A stretch of 35,494 nt of DNA from contig JAGWVE010000015.1 in assembly GCA_018971025.1 (NCBI GenBank), positions 1 to 35,494 on the forward strand, in the 5' to 3' direction. This document shows positions 9,501 to 16,751 of the stretch, piece after piece. The translations under genes and the position numbers were made by a program. This stretch comes from Bacteroidota bacterium (GTDB lineage: Bacteria; Bacteroidota; Bacteroidia; Chitinophagales; Chitinophagaceae). Within the stretch, counting starts at the first letter, position 1. Every line of letters starts with the position of its first letter. Under the pieces are notes generated by a model that was given only the letters and a program-made list of their open reading frames with translations, did no database searches and was not told the DNA's origin.

Positions 9501-9649
9501 GTGGTTTGTGCGTCTTTTACAATGGTTGCATTGGTAAATGCATAACAACCATCGCGCTTATCGCCAACGCCGTTTACTTGAAAAGTTTCTTGAGCCTGCA
9601 CAAAATGTGAGAGCAGCAACCCAACAAACATCACACAGATTTTTTTCAT
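6548..9649 (-). CDS. Secreted tandem-domain amidohydrolase, C-terminal domain catalytic
   Basis: This 1033-residue exported protein (signal peptide 1-20, ending VQAQ) carries two amidohydrolase domains. The N-terminal one (about 35-435) has PSFIDAYTDY (88-97), where Tyr94 and Asp96 replace the two metal-binding His residues. A middle beta-rich segment (445-535) resembles a small lipocalin-like or immunoglobulin-like insert; a Gly/Arg/Ala-rich linker follows (547-570). The C-terminal domain (590-965) is intact: IIDEHSH (H649, H651), TCHSY (H802), FTHILEG (H828) and NSDD (D882). It should bind metal and hydrolyse a C-N bond of an unknown, perhaps dipeptide- or imidazolone-like, substrate. The tail contains an odd TCNDHSHKLGM (1007-1017). 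It sits between a lipoprotein peptidase-like hydrolase (10 nt upstream) and the second amidohydrolase, suggesting a periplasmic scavenging operon. Confidence 0.88.
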   Translation of the reverse strand: MKKICVMFVGLLLSHFVQAQETFQVNGVGDKRDGCYAFTNATIVKDAQTTIKNATLVIRDGKIVAVGEGVAVPADAVVVDCKDKYIYPSFIDAYTDYGMPQQQRAQGGFNFGGPGQLTNNQKGAYGWNQALKSDVEGYKLFTADEARAKSFRETGFGTVLTHQKDGIVRGTGTVVALADSKDNFVVLKEKAASLLSFNKGTSTQTYPSSLMGSIALLRQTYLDAAWYKNNPSATGLQGDGVNITLQSFNNNMSLPQVFDPADRGAGDVWGVMRADRVGDEFGVQYIIKATGKEYQRIKEVAATKAPLIVNLNFPAAMDVEDPADAKLVSLQDMKHWELAPTNPGAIEKAGIPFCLTSSDLRDSKSFLANVRKAIENGLSEKAAMDALTKTPATWFGVYDKVGSIEAGKLANFVITTGPIFAEKTTLLQNWVLGEKYAVNESAWTSVNGNYTLTLNGTTPQTFALEIKSNNSATVIAKDTVAATFSYDGKVVKFSFAPEKRSRNNIRFTGFNAGNSFNGTAQDAEGNNFTWTAVYASASKPDTASNAGGGRGRMGGGGFGGGAGAGAGKMGKVTFPLMAFGVDSIPSNSQAYLFKNATVWTSEKDGILQQTDVLVKNGKIAKVGKNLSDASAKIIDGTGKHLTAGIIDEHSHIASASTNEGGQSVTSEVRIQDNINPDDINIYRQLSGGVTTSHILHGSANTIGGQTQLIKLRWGADDAGLLFKGADPFIKFALGENVKRTSSTQGNNRYPDTRMGVEQVLNDAFARAKAYEAALAQNPATRRDLELDALVEIMNKKRFITCHSYVQSEITATMRVAEKYGFRVNTFTHILEGYKVADKMKAHGVAASTFSDWWAYKVEVTDAIPYNAAIMTKVGLNVAINSDDAEMARRLNQEAAKSVKYGGLTEEEALKMVTINPAKMLHVDGKVGSIKVGKDADLVLWSDNPLSIYAKAEKTMVDGIVYFDREKDAQMRKQVQAERSRLIAKMAGEKRAGRPTVPAAPSFKEINTCNDHSHKLGMLEIDSDEVEANQNDNK

Positions 9650-9659
9650 ACTTGTTGTT

Positions 9660-10727
9660 TTATTTTGTTTTTCCTTGGTCTACAGATTTTATAAAATTAA
9701 TAACGCCATCCATAAATACTTTTTGATCATCCCACATAGCAAGGTGGCTTCCGTTCGGGCAATATAAATATTGACCATTTGGAAATTGTGTGCTCATCCA
9801 TTTCATGTGTTCTGGGTCCATGGTATCATATTTTGCACCTACGGTCAGTGTAGGTACTTTAATAGAAGCTAAATCTTTTTTACGATCCCAATTTACAATA
9901 CGTCCACCCACTGTAAATTCAGAATGACCTTGCATCATTACATAAATTTCTTCGTTCACGTGTTGCAATGAGCGCATTACAGAGTTTGGCCACTCTGGTA
10001 AACGGCAAAGGTGTTTGGTATAAAATTCACTAAACACTAGTGCATTATAGGTAGGGTCTTTAAACATTCCTTTTGCTTCATAGTTTTGCAAAGAGTCTAC
10101 CAGTGAAGGACGCATTTCTTTGCGCAACACTTTGTTATAATTTGCATAATCCGGAATACTTGCCATCATATTTCCAATCACCATGCCTTTAATATGCTGT
10201 TGGTATTTTAATGCGTATTCCATGGCTAGCATGCTGCCCCATGAATTTCCAATAATGTAAAAATTGTCTTTGGTTAAATTGAGTGCCACACGAACCTGTT
10301 CTACTTCATCCACAAAGCGTTCGATGGTCCAAAGGCTACTATCTTTTGGTTGATCACTATAATAAGAACCCAACTGATCGTACTCAATTATTTCGTAGCC
10401 CTGTGCTGGTAAAAAACTTTCAAAGCACTCCATGTATTCGTGTGTCATGGCTGGTCCGCCATGTAACAACAATACTTTTACGCGGTCGCTGTTACCAATG
10501 CTTTTAGTCCAAACTTTAAAAGTTCCGATAGGCGTTTTGATAGGAATCATTTTGATACCCGCTAGTTGAACCCCAGAATCTTTGGGTCCTAAAAATTGTG
10601 CTAGTGTTGGCGCGTTGTTATTGTTAGCGCAAGCAGTAAACAGGAAAATACCTGCCGCTGCAATCGTGGTTTGAAGTAGTTTTTTCAAGTGTATGTTTTT
10701 GCTTATGAATGTACATAAAAAAGCCAT
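9660..10727 (-). CDS. Alpha/beta hydrolase lipoprotein, proline iminopeptidase-like (family S33)
   Basis: This is an alpha/beta hydrolase close to proline iminopeptidases. With ATG at 10727 it has 355 residues. HGGPA (89-93) forms the oxyanion region, DQLGSYYSDQP (117-127) matches the family's DQ-G-S-P signature, and the nucleophile is Ser162 in GNSWGS. The acid is probably D301 or D304 and the base His328 in NGSHLAMW. The hydrophobic N-terminus ends in FTAC, a lipobox, so it is probably a lipoprotein. The ATG gives an overlong n-region; a TTG at 10688 (M-K-K-L-L-Q-T-T...) would give a normal 20-residue signal peptide and may be the true start. It probably cleaves N-terminal residues from peptides and heads the amidohydrolase operon. 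Confidence 0.85.
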   Translation of the reverse strand: MAFLCTFISKNIHLKKLLQTTIAAAGIFLFTACANNNNAPTLAQFLGPKDSGVQLAGIKMIPIKTPIGTFKVWTKSIGNSDRVKVLLLHGGPAMTHEYMECFESFLPAQGYEIIEYDQLGSYYSDQPKDSSLWTIERFVDEVEQVRVALNLTKDNFYIIGNSWGSMLAMEYALKYQQHIKGMVIGNMMASIPDYANYNKVLRKEMRPSLVDSLQNYEAKGMFKDPTYNALVFSEFYTKHLCRLPEWPNSVMRSLQHVNEEIYVMMQGHSEFTVGGRIVNWDRKKDLASIKVPTLTVGAKYDTMDPEHMKWMSTQFPNGQYLYCPNGSHLAMWDDQKVFMDGVINFIKSVDQGKTK

Positions 10728-10756
10728 ACACTTTTAGTGCATTTATGTGAGCGGGC

Positions 10757-12625
10757 CTATCTGCCCATATATACCATGAGTATTTGAATATCACTTGGAT
10801 TAACACCACTTATTCTGCTGGCTTGGCCGAGTGTGCTTGGTCTAATTTTTTTGAACTTTTGCATCGCTTCGTTAGAAAGCGCGGCAATACCATCGTAATT
10901 AAAACTTTCAGGAATAATGTGGTTTTCCATTTGCAACATTCGCGTTGCAATTTCTTGTTCTTTTTCGATGTAGCGCTCGTATTTGATCTGAATTTCTGCT
11001 TGCTCTAAAAGCTGTGGATGAAACCCTGCAAGTGCTTCTTTTAAACGGGGCATAGCCGCTGAAAGGCCCACCAGGTCTACGTTTGGACGTAGTAATATTT
11101 TTGAAGCTTTTTGTTTTTCTGTTATTGATGCCGAATTAATTTCATTGAAATAGCCTTCAATTTCTGAAGGTTCAATGCTATAAGATGCAAGTAAATTTTT
11201 AATGTCGGTGACGCTATTTTTTTTCGCTTCCACGGCGTCCATTCTATCTTGTTTGGCAAGACCTAGTTGATAGCTTAATGGGGTAAGTCTGATATCGGCG
11301 TTGTCTTGTCTTAGGAGAGTTCTAAACTCTGCGCGACTCGTGAACATGCGGTATGGTTCTTCGGTTCCTTTGCCTACTAAATCATCAATGAGTACGCCTA
11401 TATAAGCTTCGCTTCTTTTTAAAATAACTGGGTCTAATTCACGCGATTTTTGGTGCGCGTTTATGCCAGCCATTAAACCCTGACAAGCCGCTTCTTCGTA
11501 ACCTGTTGTGCCATTTATTTGTCCGGCAAAAAACAGGTTTTCGATAAGCTTGGTTTCTAATGAATATTTTAATTGTGTAGGCTGAAAATAATCGTATTCA
11601 ATGGCGTAGCCCGGTCTAAAAAAACGACAATTCTCAAACCCCGGAACACTACGAAGAGCTTCGTACTGAACCTCTTCTGGTAAGGAGGTAGAAAATCCGT
11701 TTACATATATTTCTACGGTGTTCCAGCCCTCTGGTTCTACAAACAATTGGTGTCTATCTCTATCAGCAAAACGATTAATCTTGTCTTCAATACTTGGGCA
11801 ATACCGAGGACCAACGCCTTCAATTCTACCCTGAAACATCGGGCTTCTATCAAATCCTTTTCTTAATAGATCGTGTACCTTTTGGCTGGTATACGTAATA
11901 TGGCAACTGCGCTGATCTGCTGCTTTAATACGCGGCGTGTCTTTGTATGAAAAGCCCACAACTTCCTCATCCCCAGCCTGTTCTTCCATTTTAGAATAGT
12001 CTAAACTACGTCCATCTACCCTTGGTGGTGTACCTGTTTTTAGGCGGTCACTTTCCATTCCTAGTGCAACCAACTGCTCGGTGATGCCTGTTGCGGCTTT
12101 CTCTGCTACGCGTCCTCCTCCAAATTGCTTTTCTCCAATATGAATGATGCCATTTAAAAAGGTTCCTGAAGTAACCACCACTGTTTTAGATCTAATCTCA
12201 TGTCCCAGTCCTGTGATGACTCCACCCGCTCTATTGTCTTTTATGATTAGCCCCTGCACTGTATCTTGGTAAAAATCTACATTGGGGGTTTCTTCTAGCA
12301 TCTCTCTCCACTTGGCAGCAAACAACATACGGTCGTTTTGCGCACGCGGGCTCCACATTGCAGGACCCTTGCTCCTATTGAGCATTCGAAATTGTATGGT
12401 ACTTGCATCTGTAACCAGTCCGGTGTATCCACCCATCGCATCTATCTCACGCACAATTTGCCCTTTGGCAATACCACCAATAGCGGGGTTACAACTCATT
12501 TGGGCAATGGTTTGCATATTCATAGTAACTAGGAGCACTTTACTACCCAGGTTGGCGGCGGCAGCGGCGGCTTCACAACCTGCGTGTCCGGCACCTACAA
12601 CAATAACATCATAATCTGGAAACAT
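10757..12625 (-). CDS. mnmG: tRNA uridine-5-carboxymethylaminomethyl modification enzyme MnmG (GidA)
   Basis: MnmG works with MnmE to install the cmnm5 group on the wobble uridine of certain tRNAs, using FAD, NADH and methylene-THF. The 622-residue length is typical. The FAD-binding dinucleotide motif GAGHAG is at residues 11-16, followed by the conserved Cys-containing MSCNPAIGG. The C-terminal helical domain ends with RISGVNPSDIQILMVY, the MnmE/tRNA-binding tail. The gene begins just downstream of a parS-like cluster, an arrangement reminiscent of origin-proximal gidA in other bacteria. A -7 element lies 5 nt before the ATG. Confidence 0.98.
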   Translation of the reverse strand: MFPDYDVIVVGAGHAGCEAAAAAANLGSKVLLVTMNMQTIAQMSCNPAIGGIAKGQIVREIDAMGGYTGLVTDASTIQFRMLNRSKGPAMWSPRAQNDRMLFAAKWREMLEETPNVDFYQDTVQGLIIKDNRAGGVITGLGHEIRSKTVVVTSGTFLNGIIHIGEKQFGGGRVAEKAATGITEQLVALGMESDRLKTGTPPRVDGRSLDYSKMEEQAGDEEVVGFSYKDTPRIKAADQRSCHITYTSQKVHDLLRKGFDRSPMFQGRIEGVGPRYCPSIEDKINRFADRDRHQLFVEPEGWNTVEIYVNGFSTSLPEEVQYEALRSVPGFENCRFFRPGYAIEYDYFQPTQLKYSLETKLIENLFFAGQINGTTGYEEAACQGLMAGINAHQKSRELDPVILKRSEAYIGVLIDDLVGKGTEEPYRMFTSRAEFRTLLRQDNADIRLTPLSYQLGLAKQDRMDAVEAKKNSVTDIKNLLASYSIEPSEIEGYFNEINSASITEKQKASKILLRPNVDLVGLSAAMPRLKEALAGFHPQLLEQAEIQIKYERYIEKEQEIATRMLQMENHIIPESFNYDGIAALSNEAMQKFKKIRPSTLGQASRISGVNPSDIQILMVYMGR

Positions 12626-12630
12626 GGGTG

Positions 12631-12638
12631 CAAAGATA
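12631..12638 (-). promoter_or_regulatory. Candidate mnmG promoter (-7 element)
   Basis: The minus strand reads TATCTTTG, a full match to TAnnTTTG, followed after 5 nt (CACCC) by the mnmG ATG. A CTTG at the complement of 12657-12660, 18 nt further upstream, could act as the -33 TTTG. The spacing suggests a leaderless or nearly leaderless transcript. Confidence 0.6.
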
Positions 12639-12682
12639 ATCCAATCAAAAAGAAAACAAGGTACTATGGGGTTAGATTTGAC

Positions 12683-12698
12683 TGTTTCACGTGGAACA
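12683..12698. other. parS: parS-like ParB-binding site 1
   Basis: The 16-mer TGTTTCACGTGGAACA differs by one base from the classical parS palindrome TGTTTCACGTGAAACA. It lies in the mnmG-ybeY intergenic segment and is identical to site 2. ParB/Spo0J binds such sites and nucleates the segregation complex, normally close to the replication origin. Confidence 0.85.
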
Positions 12699-12729
12699 AT
12701 AGCACAATCGGCATCGTGAATTGGAAAGA

Positions 12730-12745
12730 TGTTTCACGTGGAACA
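12730..12745. other. parS: parS-like ParB-binding site 2
   Basis: This is an identical copy of the 16-mer TGTTTCACGTGGAACA, centred 47 bp from site 1. Two exact copies 31 bp apart in non-coding DNA argue against chance. Confidence 0.85.
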
Positions 12746-12757
12746 AACTTGTAGACC

Positions 12758-12771
12758 GTTCCACGTGGAAC
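12758..12771. other. parS: parS-like ParB-binding site 3
   Basis: GTTCCACGTGGAAC is a perfect 14-bp palindrome with the parS CACGTG core, centred 27 bp from site 2. It ends on the base next to the ybeY stop codon (12772-12774). The outer T and A of the 16-mer are replaced by C on both sides. Confidence 0.8.
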
Positions 12772-13200
12772 CTACTTTTTAGTATAGCGCTTTAGGTATG
12801 CGTCTTCTTTGGCGCGCATCATCAAAATGTCGGCCTTGCTCTTATCCTTGTAGCCACATAAATGAAGGGCACCATGAAAAAGGACACGAAGCATTTCATT
12901 GGCAAAGGTAACTCCATGGGTTTTGGCGTTATCCTTTACCCTGTCTACACTTATATAAACTTCAGCTACAACAGGTGTTCCTTTGTCGTGTAAACCAAAA
13001 GTTATGATGTCGGTGTAGTAATCGTGGTTCAAAAACTGCTGGTTAATGGACAAAAGGTATTTGTCTGAGCAAAAAATGTAATTGATGGTAGCAAGCGGCG
13101 TCTTCTCCTTTTTAAATAAGTTTTCTATAAACGACTTTAGTTCTGTTTTAGCTGGTAAGCTAAGCGCGGAGTCTGCCTTTTGGAAATTTACTTTTTGCAT
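12772..13200 (-). CDS. ybeY: Endoribonuclease YbeY (rRNA maturation factor)
   Basis: YbeY is a metal-dependent RNase involved in 16S rRNA 3' processing and ribosome quality control. The 142-residue length fits the short Bacteroidota form. The metal motif is HGALHLCGYKD near residues 110-120: the first two His ligands are present, and the third, normally His in GYDH, aligns with Asp in GYKD. From memory this Asp form is common in Bacteroidota, so I read it as a lineage variant rather than a dead enzyme. The start ATG at 13200 is the first in frame. It is divergent from feoA and followed by the parS-like cluster and mnmG on the same strand. Confidence 0.93.
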   Translation of the reverse strand: MQKVNFQKADSALSLPAKTELKSFIENLFKKEKTPLATINYIFCSDKYLLSINQQFLNHDYYTDIITFGLHDKGTPVVAEVYISVDRVKDNAKTHGVTFANEMLRVLFHGALHLCGYKDKSKADILMMRAKEDAYLKRYTKK

Positions 13201-13255
13201 GGGTGCAAGTTAAGTTTAACTCCAAATTTCGTAACATTTTCTTTGGCATGAGTGG

Positions 13256-13263
13256 TACCTTTG
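13256..13263 (+). promoter_or_regulatory. Candidate promoter for feoA-nadD (-7 element)
   Basis: TACCTTTG matches the TAnnTTTG consensus 31 nt before the feoA ATG. The matching -33 is unclear: the nearest TTTG (13242-13245) is only 10 nt upstream, too close for the usual 19-21 nt spacing. Confidence 0.45.
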
Positions 13264-13294
13264 CGCAAATCTCAAGCAGTAACAAAAGGGGTGC

Positions 13295-13528
13295 ATGAAA
13301 AAATTATCAGAATTAGCAGCAGGAGAAGAAGGAATCATTCACTCTTTTGAAAAGGATGAACTCTACATAAAATTATTAGAGATGGGCTGTGTACCCGGCG
13401 AACCCGTTAAAGTATTACAAGTTGCGCCCCTAGGAGATCCTATTTCGATAGAAGTTTCTGGCTATCATTTAAGCCTTCGCTTAAGTGAAGCAGACAATAT
13501 AATCGTAACCCTGGTTACACAAAATTAA
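13295..13528 (+). CDS. feoA: FeoA family protein (standalone)
   Basis: This 77-residue protein is a single SH3-like FeoA domain, the small cytoplasmic partner of the ferrous iron transporter FeoB. Typical features are the N-terminal L-S-E-L-A-A-G run, the central I-K-L-L-E-M-G-C-V-P-G turn (about 24-36) and the GDPISIEVSGYHLSLR strand (about 46-62). No FeoB lies in the window; the next gene, 28 nt downstream, is nadD. It may act with a distant FeoB or belong to the isolated FeoA-like proteins of unclear role. It is divergent from ybeY. Confidence 0.85.
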   Translation: MKKLSELAAGEEGIIHSFEKDELYIKLLEMGCVPGEPVKVLQVAPLGDPISIEVSGYHLSLRLSEADNIIVTLVTQN

Positions 13529-13556
13529 CACAACTAATTGGTTTTCAACACATTAC

Positions 13557-14129
13557 ATGAAAATAGGTTTATACTTTGGTTCATTTAATCCTGTTCACCA
13601 CGGTCATTTAATGATCGCGAGCCATGTTGTGAATAGAACCGACGTACAACAGGTTTGGTTTGTTGTGTCACCACAAAATCCATTTAAAACCGCAGCTTCA
13701 TTACTTAACGAATACGACAGATTGCATCTTGTAAACCTGGCAATTGAAAATGACGAGTCCAGATTAAGGGCTTCTGATGTTGAGTTTAAATTACCACGCC
13801 CTTCCTATACAATCGATACACTTATATATCTAGAGGAAAAATATCCGCAGCACGAGTTTTCAATTATTATGGGAAGCGATGGATTTGTCAATATTCCACG
13901 CTGGAAAAACGCTGATATTCTTTTAAAAAAATATGCCTTTTATGTGTATTTACGTCCGGGTTATGAAACCGTTGATACACTAGGTGCCAACGTTACCATA
14001 TTAAAAGCACCACTATTAAATATTTCAGCAACAGATATTAGAGATAATATTAAAGACCAAAAAACAATCAGGTATCTCGTTCCAGAAAATGTCAGAAAAG
14101 AAATAGAAGACAACCATTACTATAAATAA
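13557..14129 (+). CDS. nadD: Nicotinate-nucleotide adenylyltransferase
   Basis: NadD joins ATP and nicotinate mononucleotide to make deamido-NAD, the penultimate step of NAD synthesis. The protein has 190 residues. The nucleotidyltransferase signature GSFNPVHHGH is at residues 8-17, and the second signature ISATDIR lies near 160-166. The fold and length match bacterial NadD. It follows feoA by 28 nt and probably shares its promoter. Its stop codon (14127-14129) touches the bidirectional terminator that separates it from the convergent foldase gene. NAD salvage genes pnuC and a NadR-type kinase occur about 17 kb away in the same window. Confidence 0.96.
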   Translation: MKIGLYFGSFNPVHHGHLMIASHVVNRTDVQQVWFVVSPQNPFKTAASLLNEYDRLHLVNLAIENDESRLRASDVEFKLPRPSYTIDTLIYLEEKYPQHEFSIIMGSDGFVNIPRWKNADILLKKYAFYVYLRPGYETVDTLGANVTILKAPLLNISATDIRDNIKDQKTIRYLVPENVRKEIEDNHYYK

Positions 14130-14163
14130 AAAAAGCCTCGCAATTATTTAGCGAGGCTTTTTT
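14129..14163. terminator. Bidirectional rho-independent terminator (nadD / foldase gene)
   Basis: A perfect 13-bp stem (AAAAAAGCCTCGC at 14129-14141, GCGAGGCTTTTTT at 14151-14163) with a 9-nt loop carries A and T tracts on its two sides, so it can terminate in both directions. It lies between the convergent genes nadD and the SurA/PpiD-like gene. Confidence 0.93.
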
Positions 14164-14181
14164 ATAACGTATAAAGATCTA

Positions 14182-16272
14182 CTAATAAAAAGTAGAACGG
14201 TTGTCTGTAATTTTTGCAGCTTTTTTAACAGCTTCAAAACCTCTAAAAATAGTAGACTGTGCTGCTTGTAATAAAGTTCCTTTTAATGCAGTAGCATCTT
14301 GCATTGTGGCGCCCGCACCAATGTTTTCAGGCTTTACAGCAAATACACCAGCTGCTCCTTCGATGGCTGGGGTATTTTTTCCAATCAACGCTTTATTAAA
14401 TGCAGCACCAATAACTTTTGGTTCAGCACCAATGCCAGGTACAAATGGTGAAGCAAAACTTAAGCTGTCAACTCTTTGAGCTGGGAAACCTGAAGACTTT
14501 ACAAAATCTTCGAGCGTTGAGCCCTTAAATTTGGTTTCAATGATTTGTTTTGCTTTTTCTTGGTTTCTTACAAGACCTTCTACAAGTGGTCTAGCTTCTG
14601 CTACACCCATGGTTCCTTTTTCACCAATAGAAGTGATTATTGCAACAACATATGCGTCGCCAATTTCTGTTGGTTCAGATACGGTACCTACTTTATTATC
14701 ATACACCCAACGCACGGTTTCTCTGCTTTTACCTAAGCCTGCAATCGTGAAATCGTTTTTCTTGATATCAACACCGTTCATAATTTGAAGGTTGCTCTTA
14801 AGTGCGTTTTGTTCGAAATCTTTTTTAGACTTACTGTTTGCTACAAATGAAGCAGCAGCGGTTGAAGCAGCGGTAACGGTTTCGTTGCTAGCAACAATGG
14901 CTTTAGATAAATAAGCAATTTTATATGCAGGCGCAAAGTTCTTTTGGTCTAATACTTCTGTGTAGTGATAACCAAATTCTGATTTCACTACATCTTTTGT
15001 ACCCTTTGGTTTATCAAAAGAAAAATCATTAAACGCACCAACCATTTGTCCTTGAGGGAAATAATCATATACACCACCCTTTTCTTTACTGCCCTGATCA
15101 TCAGAATATTTCTGAACAAGTGCATTAAAGTCTGCACCACCAGCAACGGCATATTTAATAGAATCTGCTAATTTTTTAGCAATACTGTCAGGTCTAATTT
15201 GTTGACCAGATCTTGGATCTACAGTAGCAATTAATATGTGGCGAACCTTTGCACTATCAGGCCAGTTTTTAATGCCAACCATTTTTGCTAAAACAAAAGC
15301 ATTACCATCAACATAAGGACCATACACTGTTCCGGTAGGGATTTTAACAAGCGTATCTTTGTTAACTTGTTGCATTCTACTCTTACTAAAGTATCCATCA
15401 TAGAAAGGTAAATCACTCCCAACTCTGCTTAAAAATGCAGCATTATCAGTGGTTGTAGCAAATTCTTGTTTTTGAGCTGCAACTTCGTTGAAAACAGCAG
15501 CACTATCAGAACTACTTGGAACAGCACTAAAAGAAACATAAGCAATAGATCTTGTTTCTTCATCTTTTTGATACGCTGCAGCATGCGCTTTTACATAAGA
15601 AGCGATAGCGTCATCTGATACTTTAATCGTACTGTCTGCTATTGTAGCATATGGAACAAACACTACAGAAGCACTAGCTATCTGATTGTTATCAGCAGCT
15701 TGTTTTTCAACCAACCATTTTGGCACATACGCAGATTTTTGTAAAAGAACACTATACTTATTACGAAGCGCTTGTTCTAATACAGGCTGAATGTAAACCT
15801 GATTGATCATTTTAATTTGTTCTGCATTTTTGCTTTTTTTAATTTGAGCAAATGCTTTTTTAGCATCTTCCACTTTAAATAAACCTGTTGCAGGATCTGT
15901 AAACTCTTGTTTTAATGGAGAATTTTCAGAAAATAAAATATCGCTTAATTCTTTAGCTGTTACTTGTAAACCTAATTTAGCACACTCTCCTTCAATTAAT
16001 AAACGGTCTACTTCTTGATTCCATAAAGAACCAATGAGTTGATCTCTTTGTGCACCCTGGCTCGCATACATTTTTTCTTGCATGGTCAACTTTTCTTCAA
16101 AAGCTGTTCTTTCTATTTTTTGACCATTAACTTGGCCAATAGTAGTAGTGTTTGAAAATGCACGACCACCTCTACCTACACCATCTTGTAATATAAAGGC
16201 AATTAAAGCAAGGGCAATGATACCAAAAATGATCCAAGCGCCTCTGTCACGAATACTTTGAATAACAGACAT
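14182..16272 (-). CDS. Membrane-anchored peptidyl-prolyl isomerase (PpiD/SurA-like)
   Basis: This 696-residue protein is a periplasmic folding chaperone. A short cytoplasmic N-terminus leads into one transmembrane helix (residues 12-29), then a SurA/PpiD N-terminal chaperone domain (about 45-240). A parvulin-type rotamase domain covers about 339-445, with VRHILI (343-348), the D-F-N-A-L-V-Q-K-Y-S helix and KGG-V-Y-D-Y-F (398-405), ending FGYHYTEVLD (433-442). The C-terminal 250 residues are probably a second, degenerate rotamase-like and chaperone segment. Domain order matches PpiD rather than SurA because of the membrane anchor. It would help fold outer-membrane and secreted proteins. It faces the long AT-rich region, with a -7 candidate 46 nt upstream of the ATG. 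Confidence 0.92.
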   Translation of the reverse strand: MSVIQSIRDRGAWIIFGIIALALIAFILQDGVGRGGRAFSNTTTIGQVNGQKIERTAFEEKLTMQEKMYASQGAQRDQLIGSLWNQEVDRLLIEGECAKLGLQVTAKELSDILFSENSPLKQEFTDPATGLFKVEDAKKAFAQIKKSKNAEQIKMINQVYIQPVLEQALRNKYSVLLQKSAYVPKWLVEKQAADNNQIASASVVFVPYATIADSTIKVSDDAIASYVKAHAAAYQKDEETRSIAYVSFSAVPSSSDSAAVFNEVAAQKQEFATTTDNAAFLSRVGSDLPFYDGYFSKSRMQQVNKDTLVKIPTGTVYGPYVDGNAFVLAKMVGIKNWPDSAKVRHILIATVDPRSGQQIRPDSIAKKLADSIKYAVAGGADFNALVQKYSDDQGSKEKGGVYDYFPQGQMVGAFNDFSFDKPKGTKDVVKSEFGYHYTEVLDQKNFAPAYKIAYLSKAIVASNETVTAASTAAASFVANSKSKKDFEQNALKSNLQIMNGVDIKKNDFTIAGLGKSRETVRWVYDNKVGTVSEPTEIGDAYVVAIITSIGEKGTMGVAEARPLVEGLVRNQEKAKQIIETKFKGSTLEDFVKSSGFPAQRVDSLSFASPFVPGIGAEPKVIGAAFNKALIGKNTPAIEGAAGVFAVKPENIGAGATMQDATALKGTLLQAAQSTIFRGFEAVKKAAKITDNRSTFY

Positions 16273-16318
16273 AAAAACGAATTATAATAAATAAAATGAC
16301 CGGCAAATTACCGGAGGG

Positions 16319-16326
16319 CAAAAATA
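16319..16326 (-). promoter_or_regulatory. Candidate -7 element for the foldase gene
   Basis: The minus strand reads TATTTTTG, matching TAnnTTTG, 46 nt before the ATG at 16272. The leader between them contains a small CCGG-N7-CCGG inverted repeat (16300-16314). No properly spaced -33 TTTG was found. Confidence 0.35.
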
Positions 16327-16751
16327 AGGTATTGCGGGCTTATTTCTATCCACAAACTAGGGGTTAATAAGTAGTATTTTAGGTGGAAAACTGCCCTTAT
16401 TACAAAAAAGAATGTGAAAAGGAATAGAACAACTTAGGGGGTAAAAGGTATTTTAAGGGGTAAGGCCTAAAATAAACTCATTTTACACCCAGTTAATTAA
16501 CAGTATACAACTCGTGGATACTAAAATATTTATCATTTAATAACCGCTGAATTAAAATTTAAAAAAGGTTGATAAACTATACTTATATCAAGGAACCTTG
16601 TTTATAAAAATGTGTATTAAGGTGTATAACCAGTGAACACTAAAAATTTACGTATGTGCATAAGAAGGTTATTAAGGTATTAACACCCGTAATAGTAATA
16701 GTTTATTTAAATAAAAAGGTATTAAATCTATTATTACAAGGTTTATTAACA
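16326..16751 (+). repeat. Degenerate AAGGT-containing repeats
   Basis: AAGGT occurs at 16326, 16445, 16565, 16619, 16665, 16674, 16716 and 16738 on the plus strand, often continuing as AAGGTWTTAA or AAGGTKTATAAC, and once inverted in AAGGAACCTT (16590-16599). A longer imperfect direct repeat pairs 16503-16526 with 16622-16645 (18 of 24 bases identical, mostly transitions). Spacing is irregular. They could be protein-binding iterons of an origin. Confidence 0.55.
16655..16663 (-). other. DnaA-box-like 9-mer
   Basis: The minus strand reads TTATGCACA, an exact match to the relaxed DnaA box TTWTNCACA. It is the best box in the region; the others have one mismatch, and such near-matches are not rare in AT-rich DNA. 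Confidence 0.5.

Noticed and set aside
9950..9970. TTCACGTGTTG in the hydrolase gene as parS
   Set aside because: The right arm does not match the consensus and it is within coding DNA.
10755..10770. GGGC...GCCC hairpin at the end of mnmG as a terminator
   Set aside because: The stem is 4 bp and has no T tract.
16300..16314. CCGG-N7-CCGG as a riboswitch or operator
   Set aside because: It is too short to support any named element.
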